From an uncultured Megasphaera sp. (GTDB lineage Bacteria; Bacillota; Negativicutes; Veillonellales; Megasphaeraceae): a stretch of DNA of 64,000 bases. A model generated the notes under the pieces. That model saw only the letters and a program-made list of their open reading frames with translations. It was not told the DNA's origin and did no database searches. Location: NCBI GenBank assembly GCA_934193515.1, contig CAKPVJ010000008.1, forward strand, positions 1 to 64,000, given 5' to 3'. Every line of letters starts with the position of its first letter. The stretch's first letter is position 1. The position numbers and the translations under genes are program-made. Positions 1-8,273 of this stretch are shown here, in pieces.

Positions 1-762
1 CCCAGGACAGCGTAAAATCATCCAGATGAATCCGTTTCCCTCGTTTTTTCGGACGTCCCGGCTTGCCGTTAGGTAAGGGCGGTAATTCATACATCGCCGA
101 ATCACTGCGGACATTGGTTCCATGAGCGAGTTCTTGGCATACCAGCTGTCAAAGAACAGCAGCACCTGTCGCCCTTTCAGTAACGGCATCATTTCCTCAA
201 CAAGATCACCGGCTAACTCGAGCTTAGTTCTTTCTTTCGTCCACATCCGGTACCCGACAGGAATCGCCAGATACCGAATGAGCGGCGCTTTTCCCTCACG
301 CGGGCTTAGAACAGGGACACTCAGCGTCAAACTGACGAAGCAATGACCGTTCACATAGGTCTTGCCCGTATGGCAGGCATGGTCATGCAGCAGGGAAACG
401 GCATCGAACTTCTTGCCGAACTTGGGTACCGTCGTATCATCGACGCTGAGGAAAACCGGCTCATTCTGCAAGGCCGCGGGAATCAGGCTGCAAGCCAATG
501 CTGCTGTTTGCAGACGAAGCGAACGACTCGTCACGGTTTCATTCCGGAGAGCCCGGTAATAACTGTTCAAACAGCGATGTGTCACCGAGGATAAGAAATT
601 CCGGTGAAGAAAACGAAGGGATGGGAACGACTGCAAGGCCAGCTGGGCAATGACCAGCCAGGTCAATAAGAACTGCGTTGGTCGTGTAGCTGTAGAAAAA
701 TATCGAGAAAAGAATCGAAACAGACTACCCATTGTCGAATTTTCGAGGTATAATGAATTCAT
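1..762 (-). pseudogene. IS transposase (DDE type, IS701/IS4-like), frameshifted and cut by the window edge
   Basis: The minus strand is open from an ATG at 762-760, with AAAGGAG just upstream, to the window edge. Its first ~214 codons read like an IS701/IS4-superfamily transposase: a hydrophobic N-terminus, an acidic motif VDDTTVPKFGKKF near residue 105, a HACHTGKTYVNGHC stretch, and FFDSWYAKNSL before residue 214. Past position ~118 that frame stops looking like a transposase. The overlapping -1 frame carries the expected continuation, SAMYELPPL then GKPGRPKKRGKRI. One base therefore seems to be missing near 115-120, which would inactivate the gene unless frameshifting is programmed. The 3' part lies outside the window. 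The family name is moderately sure; the frameshift is seen directly. Confidence 0.75.
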
Positions 763-828
763 CGCGTAACTCCTTTGAGATGATGTGTTTTAGCAGATTC
801 ATTATACTTCAAAGTGTGGTTACGCGAT
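748..828. repeat. Two interleaved inverted repeats over the transposase start
   Basis: GTATAATGAAT (748-758) pairs with ATTCATTATAC (797-807), and ATCGCGTAAC (761-770) pairs with GTTACGCGAT (819-828). The order A-B-A'-B' means both pairings together would form a pseudoknot. On the minus strand B covers part of the ribosome-binding site and the start codon at 762-760, and A' contains TATAAT, a possible -10. A transcript reading in from outside the IS could hide the start site. This is also probably close to the IS end, which I cannot place exactly. Confidence 0.6.
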
Positions 829-896
829 ATTTATTTGTTCAAAAAGTTGTAAACTGCTGTAAAAAGTAATAAATCATGGTAAAATTACCTTACATA

Positions 897-968
897 ATCA
901 ACATAAGTGTTGTCCCCTTTTCCCTGTTTTCTTATCTTAGGATAACGCACTTATGTTGATTTTTTTTT
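897..968 (+). terminator. Rho-independent terminator between IS remnant and galU
   Basis: A perfect 13-bp inverted repeat, ATCAACATAAGTG at 897-909 and CACTTATGTTGAT at 948-960, is followed by eight T residues. The loop is long (38 nt). It separates the IS region from galU; the gene it originally served is not visible. Confidence 0.6.
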
Positions 969-1023
969 GTGCCATCCTCATTGTAAACCGGGAGTACGTA
1001 TGGTTGAAGAAGCAGTTTTATGA

Positions 1024-1029
1024 TATAAT
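1024..1029 (+). promoter_or_regulatory. Possible -10 element for galU
   Basis: TATAAT preceded by TGA lies 57 bases before the galU start. A TTGAAG hexamer upstream is only 14 bases away, so the -35 is unclear. The otherwise gene-free stretch 830-1085 shows nothing else besides the terminator. Confidence 0.35.
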
Positions 1030-1085
1030 AAATAACATTTATGAAATATAGATTCAATTTTATTTTTTTTGAGGAGTCAGATACT

Positions 1086-1958
1086 ATGAAAAAAATTCGC
1101 AAGGCTGTAATTCCGGCGGCTGGATTTGGGACTCGTTTTTTGCCGGCAACCAAAGCTACGCCAAAAGAAATGATGCCGATTGTAGATAAACCAGCTATTC
1201 AATATATTGTAGAAGAAGCCCTGCAAAGCGGCATTGAAGAAATACTGATTATCAGCGGCCATGCAAAACGGGCTATTGAAGACCATTTTGATACGAATAC
1301 GGATTTGGAACTGCAGCTGCAGCGCCAGGGAAAAACAGATTTGCTGAATATGGTTCGGAGCATTTCAGAAATCAACATTCATTATATTCGTCAAAAACAC
1401 ATGCGCGGCCTGGGGGATGCCGTTCTTTGCGCTCGGTCTTTTATTGATGATGAACCGTTTGCTGTCCTGTTGGGGGACGATATTGTATACAATGAAACGG
1501 AACCTGCGTTAAAACAGATGATTCATGTGTATGATAGGGTCGGCGCTACCGTACTGGGCTGTCAGGAAGTACCTAAAGATAAAGTGTCGGCATACGGCAT
1601 CGTGAAAGGACAGGCGACAGACGATCCGGACTTGCTGCGCGTCGTCGATATGATTGAAAAGCCATCCGTAGAAGAAGCTCCAAGCCGTTTTGCTGCCTTG
1701 GGCCGGTATATTTTGACTCCCGATGTGTTTGAAGTGTTGGAACGAGTACAGCCCGGCAAAGGCAATGAAATTCAGCTGACCGATGCGCTGAAGCTGATGG
1801 CTGACAGAGAAGCCGTATATGCATATAATTTTAAAGGCAAACGCTACGATACAGGCAATAAATTGGGATACTTAAAAGCCGTTGTCGAATATGCCCTGCG
1901 GCGTCCTGATTTGGGTGACGATTTCCGTTCCTATCTGCAGGATTTGCTGCAAAAATAG
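1086..1958 (+). CDS. galU: UTP--glucose-1-phosphate uridylyltransferase
   Basis: Makes UDP-glucose from UTP and glucose-1-phosphate in the cytoplasm, feeding cell-envelope glycans and, with galE downstream, UDP-galactose. The 290-residue product has the nucleotidyltransferase signature near its start (AVIPAAGFGTRFLPATKATP, then KEMMPIVDKPAIQYIVEEA), LLGDDIVY in the middle and GKRYDTGNKLGYL near the end, and has the normal length for bacterial GalU. ATG at 1086 is preferred over an in-frame ATG 45 bases upstream because GAGGAG lies at the right distance and the protein begins with the conserved KKIRKAVIPAAG. Next come pgi and galE on the same strand, so this is a sugar-nucleotide supply group. 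Confidence 0.96.
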   Translation: MKKIRKAVIPAAGFGTRFLPATKATPKEMMPIVDKPAIQYIVEEALQSGIEEILIISGHAKRAIEDHFDTNTDLELQLQRQGKTDLLNMVRSISEINIHYIRQKHMRGLGDAVLCARSFIDDEPFAVLLGDDIVYNETEPALKQMIHVYDRVGATVLGCQEVPKDKVSAYGIVKGQATDDPDLLRVVDMIEKPSVEEAPSRFAALGRYILTPDVFEVLERVQPGKGNEIQLTDALKLMADREAVYAYNFKGKRYDTGNKLGYLKAVVEYALRRPDLGDDFRSYLQDLLQK

Positions 1959-2023
1959 GGCTGGGGTGTAAATTCTTTGTCAAACTGCTGCTTGAGTATA
2001 ATGACGAGAAATAGTGTATATGA

Positions 2024-2037
2024 TATAATAGTATACA
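2024..2037 (+). promoter_or_regulatory. pgi -10 element overlapping a shared AATAGTATACA box
   Basis: TATAAT (2024-2029) lies 40 bases before pgi and runs into AATAGTATACA (2027-2037). The same 11-mer occurs before ppsA (10866-10876) and before the ccpN-like gene (13386-13396). This suggests one repressor for the three promoters. The match here is shorter than the 15 bp shared by the other two. Confidence 0.35.
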
Positions 2038-2068
2038 TGAAAGATTTTATCGAAAGGCAGTGAGTAAG

Positions 2069-3511
2069 ATGACAAAAATTGCATTGAAGTCAGGATTTGT
2101 GTTTGATGTAACCAACTTGTACGGTCCGGATAATGTGACGGCAGAGGACGTAAAAGAGTTGGAACCCATATATACCAAGGCACATGAAACACTTATGGAA
2201 ATGCGGAAAACAGGCATTATGGCAGGACATTTATCCAAAGACGGCGTTCCAGAAGAAGTGCTGTTTCCCCAGCTTCCGTATGTGGCAGAAGGTAACATAA
2301 ACAATCCGGAACGCATTATGGCATTGGAAGAATTGGCGCGGACGGTACGGAATCGCGTAGATGCCGTTGTGTTTTTCGGTATTGGCGGTTCTTATTTGGG
2401 CGGCAAGGTATTGTTTGATGTACAATGCGGCGCGTTTTGGAATTTAAAAAGCACGGAAGAACGCAATGGCTATCCCAAAGCATTTTTTGCCGGCAATAAT
2501 GTAGATTCTCATACATTAGGCGAACTGATTCAATTTTTAAAACATGACAGCAGGGAGAAGACATCCTACACGGTTATGGGGGTAGTTATTTCAAAATCGG
2601 GTTCGACGATTGAACCCATGTCGAATTACATGATCTTGCGGGAAGCGATGAAGGATGCAGGCATTGCCTTGGAAACAGTAGCTGTTACAGATCCGCATGA
2701 AGAAACGGAAAAAGAAACACTGCTTCATCATATGGCACGAAATGCGGGCTGGCCGATTTTCTTTGTGCCCGATGGTGTTGGCGGACGGTTCAGTGTCTTC
2801 TCGGAAGTCGGCTTGATTGTAGGCGCTTTGACGGGATTTGATATTCGCCAATTTTTGGCTGGTGCGCGGGATATGGATAAAGTATGCCAGAATCCGGATA
2901 TTTGGCAGAATCCGGCTTTGCTTAACAGTGTGTTAAAATATTTGGCCGGAGCCAAACACGGACAGGATTTGGAAGTACTGATGCCGTATGCCGATAATTT
3001 GAAGTCTTTATCGGAATGGTATATTCAGCTGTTGGCTGAGTCGCTGGGCAAGCGAGTCGATAAACAAGGCCGGGTCGTCCACTATGGCCGCACGCCGATT
3101 GTGGCTGTCGGCACGACGGATATGCATGCCCAAACGCAGGAACATCAGGAAGGGCCGAAAGATAAGGTTGTACAGTTTGTTTCCGTTGCCAAATGGGACG
3201 ATGATTTGACAGTCCCTCATATCTATGATCAGTATCCTAAATTAGCTGCCTTCAGCGGTCTGCCTCTCAGCAGTATTTTGGAAGCTGCCCGCAGTGCCAA
3301 TGCAGAGGCACTGGCTGGCGACGGACGGCCAAGCGCCAATTATATTTTACCGGAACTGACACCGTATCATCTGGGAGAATTGATGTTTATGCTGTGCCTG
3401 TCTATTGCCTACGAAGGTGAATTTGCCAATGTAGATGCGTTTAACCAGCCAGGCGTAGAAATTTATAAAAAGTTTTTGGGAGCAAGATTACAAACGTTGC
3501 AGGAAGGATAA
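2069..3511 (+). CDS. pgi: Glucose-6-phosphate isomerase
   Basis: Interconverts glucose-6-phosphate and fructose-6-phosphate, linking glycolysis and gluconeogenesis to the glucose-1-phosphate used by GalU. The 480-residue protein shows FFGIGGSYLGGK around residue 100, the SIS-domain ISKSGSTIEPMSNY loop around residue 180, and NQPGVEIYKKF near the C-terminus, the lysine-containing family motif. ATG at 2069 is chosen over an in-frame GTG at 2060, which would sit only three bases after the AAAGG. galE follows after four bases, so the two are surely co-transcribed. Confidence 0.94.
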   Translation: MTKIALKSGFVFDVTNLYGPDNVTAEDVKELEPIYTKAHETLMEMRKTGIMAGHLSKDGVPEEVLFPQLPYVAEGNINNPERIMALEELARTVRNRVDAVVFFGIGGSYLGGKVLFDVQCGAFWNLKSTEERNGYPKAFFAGNNVDSHTLGELIQFLKHDSREKTSYTVMGVVISKSGSTIEPMSNYMILREAMKDAGIALETVAVTDPHEETEKETLLHHMARNAGWPIFFVPDGVGGRFSVFSEVGLIVGALTGFDIRQFLAGARDMDKVCQNPDIWQNPALLNSVLKYLAGAKHGQDLEVLMPYADNLKSLSEWYIQLLAESLGKRVDKQGRVVHYGRTPIVAVGTTDMHAQTQEHQEGPKDKVVQFVSVAKWDDDLTVPHIYDQYPKLAAFSGLPLSSILEAARSANAEALAGDGRPSANYILPELTPYHLGELMFMLCLSIAYEGEFANVDAFNQPGVEIYKKFLGARLQTLQEG

Positions 3512-3515
3512 CACT

Positions 3516-4511
3516 ATGAATGTATTAGTAACCGGCGGTGCCGGCTATATCGGCAGTCATACCGTGCGTGCACTGTTGGCTCAGGGCCATCATGTGACCG
3601 TATTGGATAATTTGTCACGCGGTCACCGCGCGGCTGTGCCAAAACAGGTTCCTTTGATTATTGAAGATATTCATCATATAGATGCTGTGCGGCACATACT
3701 GCAGGATAATCACATTGAAGCAGTCATGCATTTTGCTGCTCACAGCCAAGTCGGTGAATCAATGGAAAATCCAACCATCTATTATGATAACAATGTGGTT
3801 GGCTCATACAGCTTGTTGGAAGCTGTACGGCAGGCCGATGTGAAATACTTTGTTTTTTCCTCTACGGCTGCTGTATACGGCGAACCGGAAAAGACGCCGA
3901 TTACAGAAGATATGCCTTATTGTCCGACCAATGTATACGGCCAGACGAAATTGATGATTGAAACTATGCTGGCTCAGTTTAGCCGGGCATATGGCCTGCG
4001 CTACGTCGCGCTGCGGTATTTCAATGCGGCAGGGGCTTCGCCGGACGGCATCATTGGCGAAGATCATACACCGGAAACCCATTTGATTCCGCTGATTTTG
4101 CAGACTGCTTTGGGGCAGCGCAAGAGCATCAAAATCTTTGGAACCGATTATCCGACACCGGATGGTACATGCATTCGCGATTATATTCACGTGACGGATT
4201 TGGCAGATGCCCATTGTCGTGTGTTGGCGTATTTGGCGCAAGGCGGCCAATCCCAGTATTTTAATTTGGGCTCACAGCACGGCTTCAGCGTGCGGGAAAT
4301 GATTGAAACGGCAAAGAAAGTAACAGGTCGTGATTTCACCGTGGAAGAAGCACCGCGTCGTGTCGGTGATCCGGCTGTTTTGATTGCCGGGTCTGAAAAA
4401 ATCCGCCAGGTAACAGGCTGGCAGCCGCAGCATAGTCAGGTAGAAACGATTATCGCTGATGCATGGAATTGGCATCGTCATCATGTAAAGGGATACGATG
4501 ATAAAAAATGA
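3516..4511 (+). CDS. galE: UDP-glucose 4-epimerase
   Basis: Extended short-chain dehydrogenase that interconverts UDP-glucose and UDP-galactose with bound NAD. The 331-residue product starts with the Rossmann motif GGAGYIGSH (residues 7-15) and has the catalytic YGQTK (Tyr141, Lys145), FSSTAAVYG before it, and ALRYFNAAGASPDG after it, all standard for GalE. It follows pgi by four bases, and its end overlaps the start of the next gene by 14 bases. UDP-galactose is likely destined for lipopolysaccharide or capsule. Confidence 0.96.
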   Translation: MNVLVTGGAGYIGSHTVRALLAQGHHVTVLDNLSRGHRAAVPKQVPLIIEDIHHIDAVRHILQDNHIEAVMHFAAHSQVGESMENPTIYYDNNVVGSYSLLEAVRQADVKYFVFSSTAAVYGEPEKTPITEDMPYCPTNVYGQTKLMIETMLAQFSRAYGLRYVALRYFNAAGASPDGIIGEDHTPETHLIPLILQTALGQRKSIKIFGTDYPTPDGTCIRDYIHVTDLADAHCRVLAYLAQGGQSQYFNLGSQHGFSVREMIETAKKVTGRDFTVEEAPRRVGDPAVLIAGSEKIRQVTGWQPQHSQVETIIADAWNWHRHHVKGYDDKK

Positions 4512-5070
4512 CATATCAGTCTTGATAGGTCGCGTAAGGAACGGTTTAGTTCATCACAGAAGAACTTGGCTCCCGTATGGAGCAATCCTGCTTTGCTTGG
4601 CAGGTATTTGGTTCTGTTGGGATGACCGTTCCACAGGCCAGGAACCCATACGGGAGAAGAAGAACGAAAGCCGTTCTTCCTCTCCCGTTTTTTCTGCCGC
4701 AAACGGCGACGTACAAGAAAAAAAGGAAACAGGAACCTTGGTTTACAGCACGGCTGCTGCTCGGCAGTCCAAACCGCTTCCTGATTTGTTTGCCCATAGT
4801 TTGCCGAAGAAAACTATGACTGAAACGGCACCGCCTGCAGCAACTCAACCCCAGAAGGCCGCACGGAAAGGAGAAACGAAGCAGGTTTCACTGCCCAAAG
4901 TATGCGGCGTAGTGGAAAATGGCGGTCAAACATTGGTTTTTCTGCAGCATGACAACAAGACAAACGTGTATGGCATAGGTGATGTGCTGAATGGCTATCG
5001 CATTGTATACATCAATACTCGTGCTGTGGGACTGCAGAAAGAAGATGTAATTATAGAAATTCCGATGTAA
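4498..5070 (+). CDS. GspC/PilP-like secretin partner protein
   Basis: A 190-residue bitopic protein overlapping the end of galE by 14 bases. It has a cytoplasmic N-terminus of ~26 residues, one membrane segment (about 27-41, PYGAILLCLAGIWFCW), a low-complexity linker rich in Ser, Pro, Ala and Lys (50-130), and a small C-terminal domain (about 131-190) with VCGVVENGGQTLVFL and YGIGDVLNGYRIVYI. That layout and the beta-strand pattern resemble the periplasmic HR domain of GspC/PilP, which docks on secretins. The secretin gene directly downstream supports this reading. Sequence identity to named families cannot be judged by eye, so the family name is inference. Confidence 0.6.
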   Translation: MIKNDISVLIGRVRNGLVHHRRTWLPYGAILLCLAGIWFCWDDRSTGQEPIREKKNESRSSSPVFSAANGDVQEKKETGTLVYSTAAARQSKPLPDLFAHSLPKKTMTETAPPAATQPQKAARKGETKQVSLPKVCGVVENGGQTLVFLQHDNKTNVYGIGDVLNGYRIVYINTRAVGLQKEDVIIEIPM

Positions 5071-5083
5071 TGAGGAGATGACT

Positions 5084-6193
5084 ATGAACTATCGACGTGC
5101 GATGATTATGTTGAGCTTGGCGTTGTGGAGTATGCCGGTGTATGAAACGGCAGCACTTTCTGTCCATGTGCAGGATGCACCGATACGGTCTGTCCTGGAA
5201 GGCCTGGCCCGCAGTGAAAACTTGAATTTGGTTTTAGATGATACGGTGCAGGGAACGATGACCATGCATCTTACCGATGTTACTGCCAGCGAAGCGATAG
5301 AGGCGATTGCTGCCAGCCAAAATCTGTTTTATGATAAAAGCCGGAGCGTACGGACGATTACGGCAGGGAGAAAAAGAGAAGGAGCCAGGACGTTTCATAC
5401 ATGGAAACTGCAGTATGCTTCGCCGAAAGATGTACAGGAAGCGGTGCGGGCAGTGGTTCCTGAAGCCGATGTTCGCTGTCATGACGATACCAATTCGCTG
5501 GTCGTCGGAGCGACTTGGCAGGAAGCCGCTGCTGTACAGGCACTGCTGCGGCAGATTGATCGGCTTCCGCAGCAGGTAGACGTGGAAGTGGAGATTGCCT
5601 CTATTGATAAAAACGCTATGAAAAATCTGGGCGTAGAATGGAATTGGTCCAGCGTGCAGGGCGGCGCAGGGCATGAACAGCTTTTTTCCTTTAACGCGCA
5701 GATTCAGGCTTTGGAAGAAAAAGGAAAAGCCCGGATTTTGGCCAAGCCGCATATGGTAGCCAGCAACGGCAGGGAAGCCCGCATTTTTATTGGTGATAAA
5801 ATTCCCGTGCAGACTGAATATGTGTCAAATGGAGAAAAGGCGACGACGACAGAATACAGAGAGGCCGGCATCAAACTGACATACATACCCCGCATTCACC
5901 AAGACGGCAGCGTGACGGCTTCGATTGCAGCAGAAGTAAGTACGCCTATTTTTGTCAATGAGTTGAAAGCGTATCGGATTTCTACCAGACAGGCTCAGAC
6001 AGTGGTACGCATGGAGCCGGACAAGACCTTGGTTATCGGTGGATTGATTAGCCGGGAAGAAGTGGAAAGTTTTCGTAAAGTGCCTCTTTTGGGCGACTTG
6101 CCGCTGCTGGGCAGGCTGTTTCGCAGCCAGTATACGTCCGCCAAGGATACGGAAGTGGTTATTTTGCTGCGGTCAAAAGTGCTGGATACGTAG
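5084..6193 (+). CDS. Compact secretin (type II secretion / type IV pilus family)
   Basis: Likely forms a multimeric gated pore in the outer membrane. The 369-residue protein has a signal-peptide-like start, an STN/N0-like domain (about 25-85, PIRSVLEGLARSENLNLVLDD), one N1-like domain (about 105-165, QYASPKDVQEAVRAVVP) and the secretin core (about 170-369) with KPHMVASNGREARIFIGDKIP and the signature VPLLGDLPLLGRLFRS. Most PilQ and GspD proteins are longer and have extra N or AMIN domains, so this is a minimal version. ATG at 5084 is chosen because the ATG at 5078 abuts the GAGGAG. No pilin, ATPase or platform gene lies nearby. Confidence 0.85.
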   Translation: MNYRRAMIMLSLALWSMPVYETAALSVHVQDAPIRSVLEGLARSENLNLVLDDTVQGTMTMHLTDVTASEAIEAIAASQNLFYDKSRSVRTITAGRKREGARTFHTWKLQYASPKDVQEAVRAVVPEADVRCHDDTNSLVVGATWQEAAAVQALLRQIDRLPQQVDVEVEIASIDKNAMKNLGVEWNWSSVQGGAGHEQLFSFNAQIQALEEKGKARILAKPHMVASNGREARIFIGDKIPVQTEYVSNGEKATTTEYREAGIKLTYIPRIHQDGSVTASIAAEVSTPIFVNELKAYRISTRQAQTVVRMEPDKTLVIGGLISREEVESFRKVPLLGDLPLLGRLFRSQYTSAKDTEVVILLRSKVLDT

Positions 6194-6210
6194 AAAATGG
6201 GGGTTTTCTA

Positions 6211-6238
6211 TTGACATTTAATGTAAGTTTAGTATAAT
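6211..6238 (+). promoter_or_regulatory. Promoter of the T-box transcript
   Basis: TTGACA (6211-6216) and TATAAT (6233-6238) with a 16-base spacer, both perfect consensus hexamers. The T-box leader begins just downstream, so this drives the leader and the symporter gene. Confidence 0.85.
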
Positions 6239-6269
6239 AAACATCAACAACACTATTATTCCCACAGAA

Positions 6270-6568
6270 AAAAGTGTCGATGGAAAAAAGTAGGGCTGCA
6301 GATACCTTCGCAGAGAGCCGGTGGCAGGTGTAAACCGGCAAGTGATGCAGTGTGAAGTTCTTTCCTGAACTGCAAGACTGAACAGAGAAGTAGGTCGAGC
6401 CGGTGTGGCAGCCGTTATGTATGCTATGAGTTGATCTGATTCGAGATTATTAGGGTGGTACCGCGGAACTTTCCGTCCCTTAGGTATCACCCTTTTTTTA
6501 TACTATGAATTGGATAAGCAGGGTGGTACCGCGAGTTCATCGTCCCTCTATGGAGGGACGATTTTTTT
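6270..6568 (+). ncRNA. T-box leader with two tandem antiterminator/terminator units
   Basis: Stem I runs from GGCTGC (6294-6299) to GCAGCC (6408-6413) and contains AGAGAGCCGGTGGC (from 6312) and AGTAGG (6389-6394), both T-box hallmarks. The first T-box, AGGGTGGTACCGCGG (6452-6466), can pair in a terminator with GGTATCACCC (6483-6492) before T7. A second T-box, AGGGTGGTACCGCG (6520-6533), precedes another terminator (TCGTCCCTC / GAGGGACGA, 6540-6561, then T7). Only one stem I is present. The specifier lies around 6367-6380; TGC, CAA and AAG all fall there and I cannot choose. It should turn on the symporter when the cognate tRNA is uncharged. Confidence 0.9.
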
Positions 6569-6619
6569 ATGGGAGTAGGATTAATTATTTTATTGCAAAG
6601 AGGGAAAGGGGTTTTTCTC

Positions 6620-8065
6620 ATGGAGACAACATGGATTCAAGTTTTTATTATTCTCGTATATATTGGCGTGCTTTTTGGTATCAGCTGGTATGTAAAACGC
6701 AGAGCAGCCGGCTCATCAGAAAACTATGTGCTGGCAGGCCGCAAATTGACGACGCCTTTGATTATGGTGTCGATTGTTGGTCTGGCTGTCGGCGGTGCTT
6801 CGACCATTGGCGTAGCCGAACAAGCCTATAAGGTTGGCTTGTCTGCCGGTTGGTATACCGCTGCCTGGGGCATCGGTGCGATTGTCATGGGGCTTACAGT
6901 AGCTAAAAAATATCGCCGCTTGAATATTACGACGATTCCGGAAATGCTGGAACGGTATTATGATAAAAAAGGCGCCATTGCCGGTATTTTCTGTCAGGTA
7001 CTGGTACAGCTCGTCGTTATGAGTTTGCAGTTTGTTGCCGGCGGCGCTATCTTGTCGGCTTTGATGCCTGCTATTTTTACGCCGCTTACGGGCATGTTGG
7101 TAAGCGCTGTTGTTTTCATCGGGATTACCGTTATTGGCGGCATGTGGTCTGCCAGCCAGTCGAATGTATTAAATGTTACGCTGCAGTATATTGGCATTAC
7201 CGTAGCCGCATTTCTTATTTTGGCAGCAGCCGGGGGAATTGACGTAGTAGCTATTCAGGCACCGACGATTCACTCCCTTGATTTTATCAGCGGCGTAGGA
7301 CCGATGACCATTATTACTTGGATTGTTGTTTTGATTACAGTAAATCTTTCGTTACAAGCTATTATTCAGATTTCCTTAGGGGCCAAAGATGTACAGACGG
7401 CACGGAAAGGTTTTATTATTGGCGGCTTAGTAATGCTTCCGGTTGGTTTTATTGCTGCTTTTCTTGGTGTAATTGCGGCTGAAATGTATCCGAATATTTC
7501 GGCAACAACGGCACTGCCAAAATTGATTATGTCACTGAATCCGTGGATTGCCGGTGTTACGCTGGCTTCGCTTTGGGCAGCGGATGTCAGCACGGCCTGC
7601 AATTTGCTTTTATCGGCAGCAACGCTGTATTCTCACGATATTCATAAACGGTTTATCGAACCGGATATGTCCGATGCCAAATACATGCGCGTTACGCGAA
7701 TCTCTGTTGTTTTGCTGGGGCTGCTGACGTTATGCGGCGCCCTGACTATCAGCGGTATTATTGCCACATTGATGGCAGGGCTGTCCCTGATGGCTGCGTT
7801 TGGCGTCATCGTGCTGATGACGATGTATGCACCCAAATACTGTGCCAAAGAAGCTGCGTTTTATACGATTATCGCGTCGATTGTTGTCTTGGTCGCATGG
7901 ATGTTTGTGCCGGCTGTCCGCATTCTGCCGCACGTTATTTATACAGAATGGATTGTCTGCGGCGGCATGTTCTTGGGAATTAGCGCCTTGTCCCACAATA
8001 CAATTAAGGTGGAAGGCATGGAAATGGAAAAAGAAAAAACGGTTACGGTTCCGGCTCAGCATTAA
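6620..8065 (+). CDS. Sodium:solute symporter (SSS family), T-box regulated
   Basis: Inner-membrane secondary transporter of 481 residues with about 12-13 hydrophobic segments and the SSS-type early region ENYVLAGRKLTTPLIMVSIVG. Close to residue 60 it has GGASTIGVAEQAYKVG, as in the family of PutP, PanF and related carriers. The T-box leader argues that the substrate is an amino acid or amino-acid-related compound matching the specifier tRNA. ATG at 6620 follows AAAGGGG at a good distance; an in-frame ATG at 6569 lies directly after the terminator T-run and is rejected. The substrate cannot be read from the sequence. Confidence 0.88.
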   Translation: METTWIQVFIILVYIGVLFGISWYVKRRAAGSSENYVLAGRKLTTPLIMVSIVGLAVGGASTIGVAEQAYKVGLSAGWYTAAWGIGAIVMGLTVAKKYRRLNITTIPEMLERYYDKKGAIAGIFCQVLVQLVVMSLQFVAGGAILSALMPAIFTPLTGMLVSAVVFIGITVIGGMWSASQSNVLNVTLQYIGITVAAFLILAAAGGIDVVAIQAPTIHSLDFISGVGPMTIITWIVVLITVNLSLQAIIQISLGAKDVQTARKGFIIGGLVMLPVGFIAAFLGVIAAEMYPNISATTALPKLIMSLNPWIAGVTLASLWAADVSTACNLLLSAATLYSHDIHKRFIEPDMSDAKYMRVTRISVVLLGLLTLCGALTISGIIATLMAGLSLMAAFGVIVLMTMYAPKYCAKEAAFYTIIASIVVLVAWMFVPAVRILPHVIYTEWIVCGGMFLGISALSHNTIKVEGMEMEKEKTVTVPAQH

Positions 8066-8095
8066 ATATCATAATATACTATTGAATTTGCGTTA

Positions 8096-8130
8096 AGCAC
8101 GGCAGCACGACACAGCTGCCGTGCTTTTTT
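8096..8130 (+). terminator. Terminator of the symporter gene
   Basis: AGCACGGCAGC (8096-8106) and GCTGCCGTGCT (8115-8125) form a perfect 11-bp stem followed by T5. Confidence 0.9.
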
Positions 8131-8176
8131 GCGCAGCAATTATTAAAAAAATAGAATCTATCGTCAGTTGGAAGAT

Positions 8177-8267
8177 AAAAAAACTCCCTGTTGCCGCAGT
8201 GAGTATATTAGCCAGCCAATGTGTACTTGCAGCACAGGGAGATGATAGTATCGCCCACAATACTATC
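8177..8267 (-). ncRNA. Candidate small RNA (about 90 nt), two hairpins and intrinsic terminator
   Basis: On the minus strand a promoter-like pair (8303-8274) points at a transcript starting near 8267. It would begin at once with a perfect 10-bp hairpin (8269-8260 with 8251-8242; loop TGTGGGCG), immediately followed by a second hairpin made of CTCCCTG-TGCTGC (8241-8229) and GCGGC-AACAGGGAG (8197-8184), and end in seven U residues (8183-8177). No open reading frame of note and no known RNA family was recognised. It sits between the convergent symporter and PBP genes. The rest of 8131-8437 shows nothing else. Confidence 0.55.
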
Positions 8268-8273
8268 ATACAA

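Noticed and set aside
122..594. Plus-strand frames over the IS region
   Set aside because: The minus strand reads as a transposase here in both relevant frames, so the plus-strand frames are shadows.
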